Source of the DNA: Microcosmobacter mediterraneus
GTDB lineage: Bacteria > Bacteroidota > Bacteroidia > Flavobacteriales > Flavobacteriaceae
Length of the DNA: 64,000 nucleotides
Assembly: GCF_031846265.1 (NCBI RefSeq)
Contig: NZ_JAVRIA010000002.1
Span: 496,001 to 560,000, forward strand
Direction: 5' to 3'
In this document: piece after piece, positions 9,581 to 18,204 of the stretch
Numbering within the stretch: the stretch's first letter is position 1
Layout of the letters: each line of letters begins with the position of its first letter
Notes under the pieces: model-generated
Database searches by the model: none
What the model was told of the DNA's origin: nothing
Seen by the model: only the letters and a program-made list of their open reading frames with translations
Program-made: the position numbers and the translations under genes

Positions 9581-11854
9581 TTATTCTTCTTCTGGTGTTG
9601 TAATGGTTGCTGGTTCTATAGAACTATCGTGAGCAGAATGATATTCTTCTAGAAGATTCATGGTAGCTGTTAACAGATCTTTTGTTTCTAATAACAAACC
9701 AAAATATAAGGTTGTGTTTTTAGGGCTAGATTCTTCAGTTCTTGTACGTTCTACTTGCTTTTGTATCTTCTCTTGTACTAAATTAAATACTTTAGCCTTG
9801 TCGTTGAGTACAACACCGATTTTTTCAAAAGAGCGAGACTCAAAAGCTGCTTGAGTTGAAAGAAATAGCAATTCTAAATGCTCATCTAAATCTTTCAATT
9901 CCTTTATTTGGCTAAACTTTAATTTTTTATGATTGTTATTAACGTGTTTATGACTAGTTTTAGAGATGTATTCTAAGGATTGGGTCATGTCTTGTAAATA
10001 CCCAAGGATGTTGATATAAAAGTTACTAGCAGATATGCTAGGCTCCTCTAAATTTCTAATAAAATAGAAGATGTTATCTCTTAATTCATCTATTTCATTT
10101 GAGAGTTTTTCAATCTGCTTACTGTTCTTTTTTAATAATTTTAAATCTTGAACAGCTAAACCATTAATAGCTGATGTGTAAATTCTATTACCACGTTTTA
10201 CAACGTTGGCAATGTTAGATGCACTTTCGTGTATAACACCTTGAGTGGAACTACTTTCAGCCTTTTCTAACTTGTCTTCTTCTCTTAAAACTTTTGAGTT
10301 TTTTCGGTGAGACATATAATTTCTAGATAATAAAACTATCGCAAATACCAGAAGACCTGTAAGTGCATAACCTTTACCATAATAAAGGATGCATGCCATT
10401 ATGGATGCTGCAACAAAGGCACTAAACGCTGTAAAGAACCAACCTCCTATAACATTAAGAACACCAGCAACTCTATAGACTGCGCTTTCACTTCCCCAAG
10501 CTCTATCTGCTAAGGATGTTCCCATGGCAACCATAAAGGTTACATACGTTGTAGATAGTGGTAATTTCATAGAGGTTGCAATAGAAATAAGTACACTAGC
10601 AACCATTAAATTTACAGCAGCTCTAACCAAATCAAACGCTGGTTTATCTTGAGCTTTAGCTATTACATTTGGTTTTACAAACTGATTATTAGACCAGTTT
10701 TTAAAAGATTCTGGCAGTAAATTATTTATATTTTCGTTAAGGCCAATAGTTAGTCTTACAATATTTCTAGATAGAAAATTTGGTTCAAAACGTTCTTTAA
10801 CTTCGTCTTGTCTAGATAAATCAACTGAAGTTTTTACAACCGCCTTAGCTTTACTAGAAAACCAAAGCGTTAACACCATAATTAAACCAGCTATTAAAAG
10901 TAAGTAAGATTCAGTTTGTACAGGCTCTCCAAGAGCAGTCATAGCATAATTAGAAGCTTCTATACCACTTGTAGACCAAACTTCGTAAGAATTGTAGGCA
11001 GCTATTGGCACACCAATAAAGTTAACCAAATCATTACCAGCAAAAGCAACTGCTAAAGCAAAGGTTCCTACAATAATGATAAGGGTATAAATTTTTGCAT
11101 TAAAAAACTTTATAGCTAAATAGGATATTATAGTAAAGATTAGAAAACTTAAACCAATAAAAGTAAGAGGATTAGCACTTAAAAATTCTTTAATTGAGGG
11201 TGGCATAAAAGCCGCATTTTTTAAACCTTTTACAATGATAAAATACATGATTGAGGTAATGGCAAATCCACTAAATAAAGCACTATACTCAATAGGTTTT
11301 TCCTCAAACTTAAAGGATAACAACAATCGAGATACATATTGAATAATGGCACCAACAGTAAATGCTACGACAACAGACAATAGGATTCCTAAAATTATTT
11401 CTAGTGCTTTTGAGTCGTTAATATAATGTGTTAGGTCTGTAATAGACTGATTGCTATCACTGTATATTTTAATTAAAGCTAAAGCAACAGAAGCGCCTAA
11501 TAATTCAAAAACAATGGAAACCGTAGTTGAGGTAGGTAGGCCTAAGGTGTTGAAGAAATCTAAGAGTAAAATATCGGTGAGCATTACAGCCATAAAAATG
11601 ACCATAATTTCATCAAACATAAACTCTCCAGGATTAAAAATACCTTTACGTGCAACTTCCATCATACCACTAGATGTCATTGCACCAACAGCCACACCAA
11701 TACTAGCAACGATCATTATGGTTTTAAATGATACGGCTTTAGATCCTATAGCAGAGTTTAAAAAATTTACAGCATCGTTACTTACACCAACCACTAAATC
11801 TGCAACAGCTAAAAAGGCTAATGCAGCTAGCATATAGATATAAAGATTTTCCAT
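9581..11854 (-). CDS. inorganic phosphate transporter, Pit/Pho4 family with PhoU-like cytoplasmic tail
   Basis: This 757-residue protein has two inverted Pho4 repeats with the paired signatures SNDAVNFLNSAIGSKA (about 25-40) and AGNDLVNFIGVPIAAY (about 272-288), about twelve membrane helices in all. It should bring phosphate into the cell, driven by H+ or Na+. After about residue 530 a soluble helical region of 200 residues (KKNSKQIEKLSNEIDELRDNIFYF...) resembles PhoU-type helical bundles, a regulatory extension not found on the roughly 500-residue E. coli PitA. A perfect 7-4-7 direct repeat (11907-11924) sits 53 bp upstream of the ATG and may be a phosphate-control site. The gene is convergent with the CPBP gene. 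Confidence 0.92.
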   Translation of the reverse strand: MENLYIYMLAALAFLAVADLVVGVSNDAVNFLNSAIGSKAVSFKTIMIVASIGVAVGAMTSSGMMEVARKGIFNPGEFMFDEIMVIFMAVMLTDILLLDFFNTLGLPTSTTVSIVFELLGASVALALIKIYSDSNQSITDLTHYINDSKALEIILGILLSVVVAFTVGAIIQYVSRLLLSFKFEEKPIEYSALFSGFAITSIMYFIIVKGLKNAAFMPPSIKEFLSANPLTFIGLSFLIFTIISYLAIKFFNAKIYTLIIIVGTFALAVAFAGNDLVNFIGVPIAAYNSYEVWSTSGIEASNYAMTALGEPVQTESYLLLIAGLIMVLTLWFSSKAKAVVKTSVDLSRQDEVKERFEPNFLSRNIVRLTIGLNENINNLLPESFKNWSNNQFVKPNVIAKAQDKPAFDLVRAAVNLMVASVLISIATSMKLPLSTTYVTFMVAMGTSLADRAWGSESAVYRVAGVLNVIGGWFFTAFSAFVAASIMACILYYGKGYALTGLLVFAIVLLSRNYMSHRKNSKVLREEDKLEKAESSSTQGVIHESASNIANVVKRGNRIYTSAINGLAVQDLKLLKKNSKQIEKLSNEIDELRDNIFYFIRNLEEPSISASNFYINILGYLQDMTQSLEYISKTSHKHVNNNHKKLKFSQIKELKDLDEHLELLFLSTQAAFESRSFEKIGVVLNDKAKVFNLVQEKIQKQVERTRTEESSPKNTTLYFGLLLETKDLLTATMNLLEEYHSAHDSSIEPATITTPEEE

Positions 11855-11906
11855 GTAATTGGTTAGCTAAAATTGAGCGCAAAATACTTTTTTTATTTTT
11901 AATGAT

Positions 11907-11924
11907 ACGTTATCTAAACGTTAT
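11907..11924. promoter_or_regulatory. 7-4-7 direct repeat upstream of pit, Pho-box-like
   Basis: ACGTTAT, CTAA, ACGTTAT: two perfect 7-bp repeats with a 4-bp spacer, the geometry of PhoB-type boxes (11-bp period). It resembles the repeats at 13328-13356 and 18188-18249. The regulatory role is inferred. Confidence 0.45.
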
Positions 11925-11968
11925 TTTTAAAGGCTTTTTTGCTCTAATTTAAATTTTATTTGTTAGGA

Positions 11969-12649
11969 TTATACTTTAAGTATTAAAGAACTTAGTACAA
12001 ATAACTTTTCTTCTGTATTACGATTAAATTCTTCAAAACGATATTCAAAGCCAAATTGAAACTTTAACTTTTCAGAGAAAAACCAGCCCAATTGTACTGT
12101 GGTTCTTTGATCTAGTTGAGGTTTTATTTTAGCACTCTTACTCACTAGAAATTCCGCAGAACTAACTATGTAAGTTTCACCAATGTCTATTTTTTGTCCA
12201 TTTAAAGGAAAATCTAGGGCAAACCGATAACGAGTACGAATAATGATTATGTTATCTAAAAATCGCTGTTCAAATCGCAAACGATGTCCAAACCTTAAAG
12301 CATTATTATTTTTAGTATAGTTATATTGTTGTGTAAGACGAAGTTCATTACTTCCTCCATCAATAGTTTCTCTAAATCGGTATTGAATTCCTAGACTAAA
12401 GCTGTTATTGTAATCTAGATTTAAGGTTGAAAAATGAACAACATCTAGCTGCCTATTTTCAAAATTAAAATTATCATCCTGATATAAATAATACCTAGAC
12501 CTTACAGCAAAGTTGATTTTATAGTTAGTATTAACAGAATGATTAAGAGATAACGCTGTCTCACCTAAGCTTTCAAAATTTTCTTGAGCATAAAGGTTTA
12601 GACAAGCAAAAGTTATAAGAAAGACTAAAAATGATTTAGTACAAAACAT
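11969..12649 (-). CDS. DUF2490 outer-membrane-type protein
   Basis: A 226-residue secreted protein (signal peptide LVFLITFACLNLYAQ) that is almost entirely alternating amphipathic strands, with repeated patterns such as FGHRLRFEQRF and RYRFALDFPLN, ending in ...LSSLILKV. This is the DUF2490 family of predicted outer-membrane beta-barrels in Bacteroidetes. Its start overlaps the preceding minus-strand gene by 14 bp, so the two form an operon. Function unknown. It lies between Pit and a TonB receptor, and the operon's upstream region carries Pho-box-like repeats. Confidence 0.85.
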   Translation of the reverse strand: MFCTKSFLVFLITFACLNLYAQENFESLGETALSLNHSVNTNYKINFAVRSRYYLYQDDNFNFENRQLDVVHFSTLNLDYNNSFSLGIQYRFRETIDGGSNELRLTQQYNYTKNNNALRFGHRLRFEQRFLDNIIIIRTRYRFALDFPLNGQKIDIGETYIVSSAEFLVSKSAKIKPQLDQRTTVQLGWFFSEKLKFQFGFEYRFEEFNRNTEEKLFVLSSLILKV

Positions 12650-13223
12650 GCTCGTAAGATGAAGGTTTTAAGGTTCTGTAGCTTATCAATTCACCAGAGT
12701 TGTTAAAGGTGGCTTCTACTAATGATCTTTTTCTATTAGATTTTACATCGATTATGATCTCAAAATTTGGTGCAATTGTAATGTTTTGAGATAGCACATT
12801 AAGCAAAAACTCTGGAGCATTATTTTTTGTCGTGTAGAGGTATTGCTTTTGAATTTTAATAATCTTGTGTTTGCTAAAAGATGATGTTAAATACGACTTA
12901 ATTTTATTTTGAGAAGTCTTATTAATTCGCTTAAATTTGGTAGTTAACTCTATATCCTCAATAATACCATCTTCTGAAAATTCTAAGCTGTAGTGTATGT
13001 TATTGTATTTAAATTTTATTTCATAACTGAGCTTTTCATTATCTGTCTCTTTATAAAATTTTAGACGTTTACATGTATCAGGAAGAGTTTTAATGGTTTG
13101 TATAGCTTTTTTAGGAAACTCAGAAATTTTAATGCGTTCCTCTTTTTCGTTTTTGGATTGACCAAATGAATTTTGAAACGCACATAGTAATACCAGTGTT
13201 ATAAAAAATAGTTTTAAGTTCAT
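12636..13223 (-). CDS. secreted protein of unknown function, partner of DUF2490 gene
   Basis: The ATG at 13223 is chosen because the residues that follow (MNLKLFFITLVLLCAFQNSFGQ) form a clean signal peptide; the upstream in-frame TTG at 13235 adds only four residues. The mature part (about 175 residues) is lysine-rich, with two similar alpha/beta units (YEIKFKYNNIHYSLEFSEDGIIEDIE and FEIIIDVKSNRKRSLVEATFNNSGELISY) that look PepSY-like. I cannot assign it firmly. The gene overlaps the DUF2490 gene by 14 bp. Confidence 0.7.
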   Translation of the reverse strand: MNLKLFFITLVLLCAFQNSFGQSKNEKEERIKISEFPKKAIQTIKTLPDTCKRLKFYKETDNEKLSYEIKFKYNNIHYSLEFSEDGIIEDIELTTKFKRINKTSQNKIKSYLTSSFSKHKIIKIQKQYLYTTKNNAPEFLLNVLSQNITIAPNFEIIIDVKSNRKRSLVEATFNNSGELISYRTLKPSSYEHVLY

Positions 13224-13326
13224 TATTAAGTGCAAGCTAAGATTCTTGAATTACAAATTTAAGATATGCTAAAATGTTATTCATACGTAATATTTAAACA
13301 CTTGTAAATCAATTAAATAAATATTT

Positions 13327-13356
13327 AATGTTAATTTAATGTTATGTAAATGTTTG
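13327..13356. promoter_or_regulatory. triple 11-bp-period direct repeat, Pho-box-like
   Basis: Three consecutive 11-bp units begin ATGTTAATTTA (13328), ATGTTATGTAA (13339) and ATGTTTGAAAA (13350). The last unit contains the TTTG of the promoter at 13353-13383, the usual place for a PhoB-type activator. The first 17 bases, AATGTTAATTTAATGTT, recur exactly at 18233-18249 on the other strand. Confidence 0.5.
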
Positions 13357-13383
13357 AAAATTGTAAAATAATAGTTATGTTTG
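13353..13383 (+). promoter_or_regulatory. Bacteroidetes-type promoter of the YwqK-like gene
   Basis: TTTG (13353-13356), exactly 19 bp, then TATGTTTG (13376-13383): a full match to the TTTG-N19-TAnnTTTG consensus, leaving a leader of about 27 nt before ATG 13415. Confidence 0.7.
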
Positions 13384-13414
13384 TTATGTAATTATTAACA
13401 AACCCAAAGAGATT

Positions 13415-13783
13415 ATGAAAAAGATATTATGTATAGTATTAGTGTTTTGTTCTGTTTTAGCCTACAGTCAAAATACAGAATCTACTAAAAAAGACAATGT
13501 TACAATAGAAAAAGAAGGTGATTTTACTAAGGTAAAATACCATTATGATAATGGTGTTCTTTCTCAAGAAGGCACTTTTAATGCTGAAGGGAAACCTGAA
13601 GGTGTTTGGACCAGTTACGACATTACTGGTAATAAACTAGCAGTTGGTAACTACAACAATGGTAAAAAAGTTGGTAAATGGTTTTTCTGGATCGAGGATA
13701 CTCTAAAAGAAGTTGATTATATTAATTCTAAAATAGTAAATGTCAACAATTGGAGTAATAAAACCAAAGTAGCAGTTAATTAA
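13415..13783 (+). CDS. small secreted YwqK/MORN-like repeat protein
   Basis: This 122-residue protein has a signal peptide (KILCIVLVFCSVLAYSQ) followed by short repeats of the type Y-x-N-G-x-L/K-x-x-x-G (YDNGVLSQEGTF, YDITGNKLAVGNY, YNNGKKVGKWFF), the MORN-like/YwqK pattern. Databases often label this family an antitoxin; with a secretion signal and no toxin neighbour that is unlikely here. It is probably a periplasmic or outer-membrane-associated protein. It has an excellent promoter overlapped by Pho-box-like repeats and its own terminator, so it is a regulated single-gene unit. Confidence 0.8.
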   Translation: MKKILCIVLVFCSVLAYSQNTESTKKDNVTIEKEGDFTKVKYHYDNGVLSQEGTFNAEGKPEGVWTSYDITGNKLAVGNYNNGKKVGKWFFWIEDTLKEVDYINSKIVNVNNWSNKTKVAVN

Positions 13784-13801
13784 GAAATCTATATTCCGAA
13801 T

Positions 13802-13833
13802 AAAAAAGGCTTCCATTTCGGAAGCCTTTTTTT
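13802..13833 (+). terminator. intrinsic terminator, probably bidirectional
   Basis: AAAAAAGGCTTCC pairs with GGAAGCCTTTTTT around a 5-nt loop, followed by T residues. It lies between the convergent YwqK-like and TonB-receptor genes and can serve both. Confidence 0.9.
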
Positions 13834-13857
13834 AAACTAACTAACTGTGTATTTATT

Positions 13858-16683
13858 CTAAAACTTAAAAGAATAACCAAGTGATATTTCTGTTCCAGGT
13901 TCTCTAAGTGAGAACGTTTGGTTGTTTGTACCAAAAGATACATATTCACTTAGACGCGTTGCTCCAAGTATGTTGGAAACTTTTAAATCTATTGATGAGT
14001 TTCTCTTTTCTCCAAAAGATTTATTAAGTGTAAAGTTTAAACTATTAAAAGGTTGTGTGTAAACATCTGGAACTAATCCAATACCTACAACTTCAAGAGT
14101 TTCACCTTGCACATTAAAAAATAATCCAGTTTGTAATCCTATATCTGGATTGTTGTAATCTAAACCAACATTGATAACGTAAGGTGCTTGACCTTGTAAA
14201 TCTCTTTCACGTTCAATAGTTTCACCATCTCTAGCAGCTAATGAACGACTAGAGAATTCATCATCAGACATTGTTAATTCTGATTTGGTTACAGATACAT
14301 TAGTAACAAGTTTAAGATTATCTAAACTTTCAAGAATAAAGCCTAAACGCTGTCTAAACTCAAACTCTGCGCCATATACAATAGCATCACCTAAGTTTGC
14401 TACTGTTAATTGTGAAGGCGCTTGCTGAAAGAAGGATTGCTCAATTGGGTCTGTAAAATCTTTGTAAAATCCACTAATTGCTATCATTTGTCCATTTTCA
14501 CCAAACCTTTCGTATCTTAAATCAAAGTTATTTACGTATGTTGGTACCAAATCTATATTACCAATAAATAAAGTATTAAGAATTGGGTTGAAAATTCTAG
14601 ACACTGAAGCTTCTTTAAATGATGGTCTTGCTGTTGTTCTAGAAAAAGATGATCTTAAATTTGAATCTTCTGTTAATGCATATATTAAGTTAGCAGAAGG
14701 GAAAAAATCAAATTCATCTAAGATTAAGTCTCTATCAAAATCTACGGTACCATTGGTGCCAGTATAGAATGAGTTAAAAAACTCTGTTCTCAATCCTAAT
14801 ACTGACTTAAATTTTTCGGTTACATTAAATTCTGCAGAAAAATATGTTGCACCAATATGCTGCTCACCTTCATAAGCATCGATAGGGTTAAATGTATCGA
14901 TATTAATTAAATGCGTTCCTGCATCTGAAGTAGGTGTCCATAAATTCTGAGGAGCTAATAAATTATTAACATTACCATCAGCTATGAATGAGTCATCATT
15001 TCTAATATTAAACGTGTAATCATCTGTACTAAAATCCCTAAATTTATAAGTGTAAGCGCCACCAAATTTAATTTTAGCTGGTCTGCCAAAAATTTCAACT
15101 GTTTTATCAATATCTACTTTACCAGCCCAACTTTCTTCTATTAGATTTCTCCATAACTGAATTGGGAAGGTAGCAGCAGAAGGACTCACAAAAAACTCAC
15201 CATTATCTGCACGTTGCAAAGGTGTAATTCTATGAGCTTTATCCATCACCTTGGCAAATGTTGGCGATAATTTCCATTCTAAGTTAAATGCATTAGCTTC
15301 GTTACTTAACCTATGCTTTCCTGTAAGTAATAAATTTGTAATAGATCGTTCAGTATAAGTAATTGCGTCTTTGGTTAATGGCTCTAATCCACCACCTACG
15401 CCATCTTGTGAAATTACTTGATTGAAAAAACCAGCAGTAGATTCACCATTTTGAATGTGAAGTAAATTAGCTTTAAACTTAGACTTATCTGTCTTGTAAG
15501 TTAAACCTAACATACCATTTAAAATGATATTATTAATACCCTCTGAACCTCTTGAAGCTAGAGTAAAATTAAGGTCATTTTCAGAAAAATCCGAATTATT
15601 TTTTACGAAAAGACCATCTTCTCTATTTTCATAAAATGTAGTTTCATTCTTATAAGACAAAGAAGCTTGGTAACCAATTTTATCATCACCAATATCGTAT
15701 TGGTTTCCAAGAGTAAAACCTAAACCAAAATTCATACCACTCATTTCTTGTTTAGCACGTAATTCGTTTAAGAATCGACTTGTTAAAGAATTAAGTAATA
15801 ATTTATTCTCAAATGTTCCGGGAATTGGTTGGTATCTGTTAATTGGCAAGTTACGTGTGCCATCATCAAATCCAAGTAAATCTGTATCACTTCCTTCTGA
15901 AGTAAGATAATTATCATTAAAGTGCATATCTGGGTTGTAACCAGTACCTAATGAGATAGAATATTCTGCTTTAGAAGGAAAATCCTTAGTTACAATATCC
16001 ACGATACCACCAGTAAAATCTGCTGGATATTCTGCTGAAGCCGACTTAACTACAATGACATTATCCAAGATACTGGTAGGAAATAGATCCATTTGTATGG
16101 TATTTCTGTCAGGATCTAGACCTGGAATATCTATACCATTAAGTATGGATTTTGTATAGCGATCTCCTAAACCACGAACATAGACATATTTATTACCTTG
16201 TATGGCAACACCAGGAATACTTTTTACAGCATTGGCGAGGTCACCAGCTCCAGTACTTTTTATGGCTTGTGCTGATAAACCATCTAAAACCACAGCAGAT
16301 TTTTTCTGAATATTTAAAACAGCATTCTCGGTATTTCTTTTAGTTGTTGTAGTAATAACTACTGTATCTAGTGAGTTGGTCTCAAGTATTACGTCTATTG
16401 TAGTGACTTCTCCAGATTTTATCACAACACCTGTAATTTCTTGAGTGCTATAACCTATAAAAGAGAATACTAGTGTATATGTACCTTCTTCTAGCTCTAG
16501 TTCATATTTCCCATCAAAGTCAGATGATGTACCAGTAGTGGTGTCCTTTACTAAAATATTAGCAAATGCCATTGGTTCACTGAACTCACCATCTATAACT
16601 GTACCTGCAACCTTACCTTGAGAAAACGATAAGCTTACAATGAGAAAGAAAACAAAAGATAGAACTTTCTGTATATTTTTCAT
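13858..16683 (-). CDS. TonB-dependent outer-membrane receptor
   Basis: The start at 16683 (MKNIQKVLSF, signal peptide ending SLSFSQ) is chosen over an upstream TTG at 16704 that falls in an intercistronic hairpin. The 941-residue protein has a carboxypeptidase-like regulatory domain (about 22-105), a plug domain (about 125-235, ending near GGIVDIVTKD) and a 22-strand-type barrel ending in the aromatic motif LGYSFKF. It should import a ligand across the outer membrane using TonB energy. It follows the lipoprotein gene 16748-18085 in the same direction, 64 bp apart, the order lipoprotein then receptor. The partner is not a SusD homologue. Pho-box-like repeats upstream of the operon suggest a phosphate-related ligand; this is inference. 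Confidence 0.93.
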   Translation of the reverse strand: MKNIQKVLSFVFFLIVSLSFSQGKVAGTVIDGEFSEPMAFANILVKDTTTGTSSDFDGKYELELEEGTYTLVFSFIGYSTQEITGVVIKSGEVTTIDVILETNSLDTVVITTTTKRNTENAVLNIQKKSAVVLDGLSAQAIKSTGAGDLANAVKSIPGVAIQGNKYVYVRGLGDRYTKSILNGIDIPGLDPDRNTIQMDLFPTSILDNVIVVKSASAEYPADFTGGIVDIVTKDFPSKAEYSISLGTGYNPDMHFNDNYLTSEGSDTDLLGFDDGTRNLPINRYQPIPGTFENKLLLNSLTSRFLNELRAKQEMSGMNFGLGFTLGNQYDIGDDKIGYQASLSYKNETTFYENREDGLFVKNNSDFSENDLNFTLASRGSEGINNIILNGMLGLTYKTDKSKFKANLLHIQNGESTAGFFNQVISQDGVGGGLEPLTKDAITYTERSITNLLLTGKHRLSNEANAFNLEWKLSPTFAKVMDKAHRITPLQRADNGEFFVSPSAATFPIQLWRNLIEESWAGKVDIDKTVEIFGRPAKIKFGGAYTYKFRDFSTDDYTFNIRNDDSFIADGNVNNLLAPQNLWTPTSDAGTHLINIDTFNPIDAYEGEQHIGATYFSAEFNVTEKFKSVLGLRTEFFNSFYTGTNGTVDFDRDLILDEFDFFPSANLIYALTEDSNLRSSFSRTTARPSFKEASVSRIFNPILNTLFIGNIDLVPTYVNNFDLRYERFGENGQMIAISGFYKDFTDPIEQSFFQQAPSQLTVANLGDAIVYGAEFEFRQRLGFILESLDNLKLVTNVSVTKSELTMSDDEFSSRSLAARDGETIERERDLQGQAPYVINVGLDYNNPDIGLQTGLFFNVQGETLEVVGIGLVPDVYTQPFNSLNFTLNKSFGEKRNSSIDLKVSNILGATRLSEYVSFGTNNQTFSLREPGTEISLGYSFKF

Positions 16684-16697
16684 ATAAAGTTTTATGT

Positions 16698-16728
16698 AAC
16701 CCAACGCCTACCTTGTAAGCGTTGGGTT
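16698..16728 (-). promoter_or_regulatory. intercistronic hairpin between lipoprotein and TonB-receptor genes
   Basis: AACCCAACGC (16698-16707) pairs perfectly with GCGTTGGGTT (16719-16728) around an 11-nt loop. There is no T tract in the direction of transcription, so it is more likely an mRNA processing or stability element than a terminator. It lies 15 nt before the receptor ATG. Confidence 0.6.
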
Positions 16729-16747
16729 TAAGTATTAAATAGTGATT

Positions 16748-18085
16748 TTAAAAACCTAATCCGCCTGCAGTATTTGCATACGTCCAAGCTAAATTTGAAG
16801 TCATAGCTCCAACAGTGTTGGCACCTTCTGTAACTTGGCTTGCCCAATCTGCAGCTCTTTCTGTAAATGTTGGGCCAAGAATAATTTGGTCTTCGTCAAC
16901 ATCGTTTGTATCATCCTCATCATCACAAAAATCAATACAACCTACTTTTTCAACAAAAATAGAATTGTCAAATCCTACAATTTCCCAAGTACCAAACGTT
17001 AATAAACCGTCAAGGAAGTTCTGAGATACGTTGTTTCTATCTAACTCAACATCTTTGCCACTAGGAAAACCTAAAGCATAAACGTTTTCTGTAAGACCAC
17101 GAGCTCTACTCCTGTAATCTGCATACTCACCATTAGAAGTGGTAGCGTTACCTATAATAGTCGCATTTCTTAAAATAAATGAACCTTCACTACCTGCTGG
17201 TGCTGAACCTTCTGGGCCATCAATTTCGAAAGCATGGTCAGAAATATCACCAAGTACAACAACTGCATTATCAATTGTTCCGGAATAAGCCTGATCAATA
17301 TCGATAGCATCGTCTCCTTGAGCCCAAACTAAAAGATTAGAAGCATCTACAGTACCACCAAAGAATTCGATCCCGTCATCTACGTTAGCAATAACTTCTA
17401 TATTATCTATTAAAGTTCCGTTTCCTACACCACCTAAAGTTAATCCGTTGATTTCGTTTCCTTCACCAATTAGAGCACCACCATGACGAATAGAAAGGTA
17501 GCTCATAGCTCCTGAACTATCCATAGGATCGGTACCACCATACAAACCAAATATATCGTCTGCCGGAATTCCTTCTATCTGTGCTTCTGGAATATCTCCT
17601 GAGAAAGAACAAGGTGCATTACCTAAAACTATTAATCCTCCCCAAAGTCCTCTGTCATTTTCATCTAAATTAGTTCCGGATACTTGACCACAAGTGATAT
17701 TATCACTAGTAGAAGTGAAAATAATTGGTTGGTCTGCAGTTCCTTGTGCGTTTAATGTTCCACCTCTTGCTACAATAAGTGCAGAAGCTAAAGAACCTGT
17801 ACCAGCAGATCCTTTAATTATTGTACCAGGATTGATAGTTAAAGTAACACCATCTGGCACAACTACTTTTTGGTTTAATTGGTAAATATTATCTGCTGTC
17901 CAAGTTGTACTTTCAGCAATTTGTCCTGTCACTGCTATTATTGGGCATTCTTCTTCGCCACCACCAGAGTTGTTGTTGTTGATGATTGTAGTTTCTTCGA
18001 TAACTATTGGAGTATCGTCGTCCTTAAAACATCCTGTAAATACTAAAGCCGAAGCTACTAATACAGTAATAATTAATTTTTTCAT
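16748..18085 (-). CDS. surface lipoprotein, parallel beta-helix type, TonB-receptor partner
   Basis: A 445-residue lipoprotein (signal ALVFTG-C). The residues after the lipidated Cys, FKDDD, fit the X-K-(D/E)2-X export signal known from Capnocytophaga surface lipoproteins, so it is probably outside the cell. After an Asn/Gly linker the protein has an extended run of beta-helix-like repeats (INPGTIIKGSAG, IIFTSTSDN, GLWGGLIVLGNAP, ISDHAFEIDGPEG and others) and an Asp-rich loop CIDFCDDEDDTNDVDEDQ (about 395-412). Homologues are often mislabelled multidrug transporter. It is first in an operon with the TonB receptor and may deliver ligand to it, but it is not a SusD-type protein. Pho-box-like repeats lie upstream. 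Confidence 0.85.
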   Translation of the reverse strand: MKKLIITVLVASALVFTGCFKDDDTPIVIEETTIINNNNSGGGEEECPIIAVTGQIAESTTWTADNIYQLNQKVVVPDGVTLTINPGTIIKGSAGTGSLASALIVARGGTLNAQGTADQPIIFTSTSDNITCGQVSGTNLDENDRGLWGGLIVLGNAPCSFSGDIPEAQIEGIPADDIFGLYGGTDPMDSSGAMSYLSIRHGGALIGEGNEINGLTLGGVGNGTLIDNIEVIANVDDGIEFFGGTVDASNLLVWAQGDDAIDIDQAYSGTIDNAVVVLGDISDHAFEIDGPEGSAPAGSEGSFILRNATIIGNATTSNGEYADYRSRARGLTENVYALGFPSGKDVELDRNNVSQNFLDGLLTFGTWEIVGFDNSIFVEKVGCIDFCDDEDDTNDVDEDQIILGPTFTERAADWASQVTEGANTVGAMTSNLAWTYANTAGGLGF

Positions 18086-18187
18086 GAGTAAAATTTTAGA
18101 ATAATCAGTTTAATAATTTGATGTCGCAAAGAAACTGTAATAGTGTAAAGTTTAGGTTAGTGAGACGTTAAAGATTAGTGATATAAC

Positions 18188-18203
18188 TGTTAGGTAAATG
18201 TTA
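18188..18203. promoter_or_regulatory. Pho-box-like repeat, distal operator candidate
   Basis: TGTTAGGTAAATGTTA differs in two positions from TGTTATGTAAATGTTT at 13340-13355. It lies about 100 bp upstream of the lipoprotein ATG at 18085, in the opposite orientation to the 18233 copy. Confidence 0.35.
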
Positions 18204-18204
18204 T

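Noticed and set aside
13415..13783. Toxin-antitoxin antitoxin (common database label for YwqK-like proteins)
   Set aside because: The protein has a secretion signal and no toxin gene next to it.
13858..18085. SusCD-type polysaccharide utilisation locus
   Set aside because: The lipoprotein is beta-helix-like, not a SusD TPR protein, and there are no glycoside hydrolase genes nearby.
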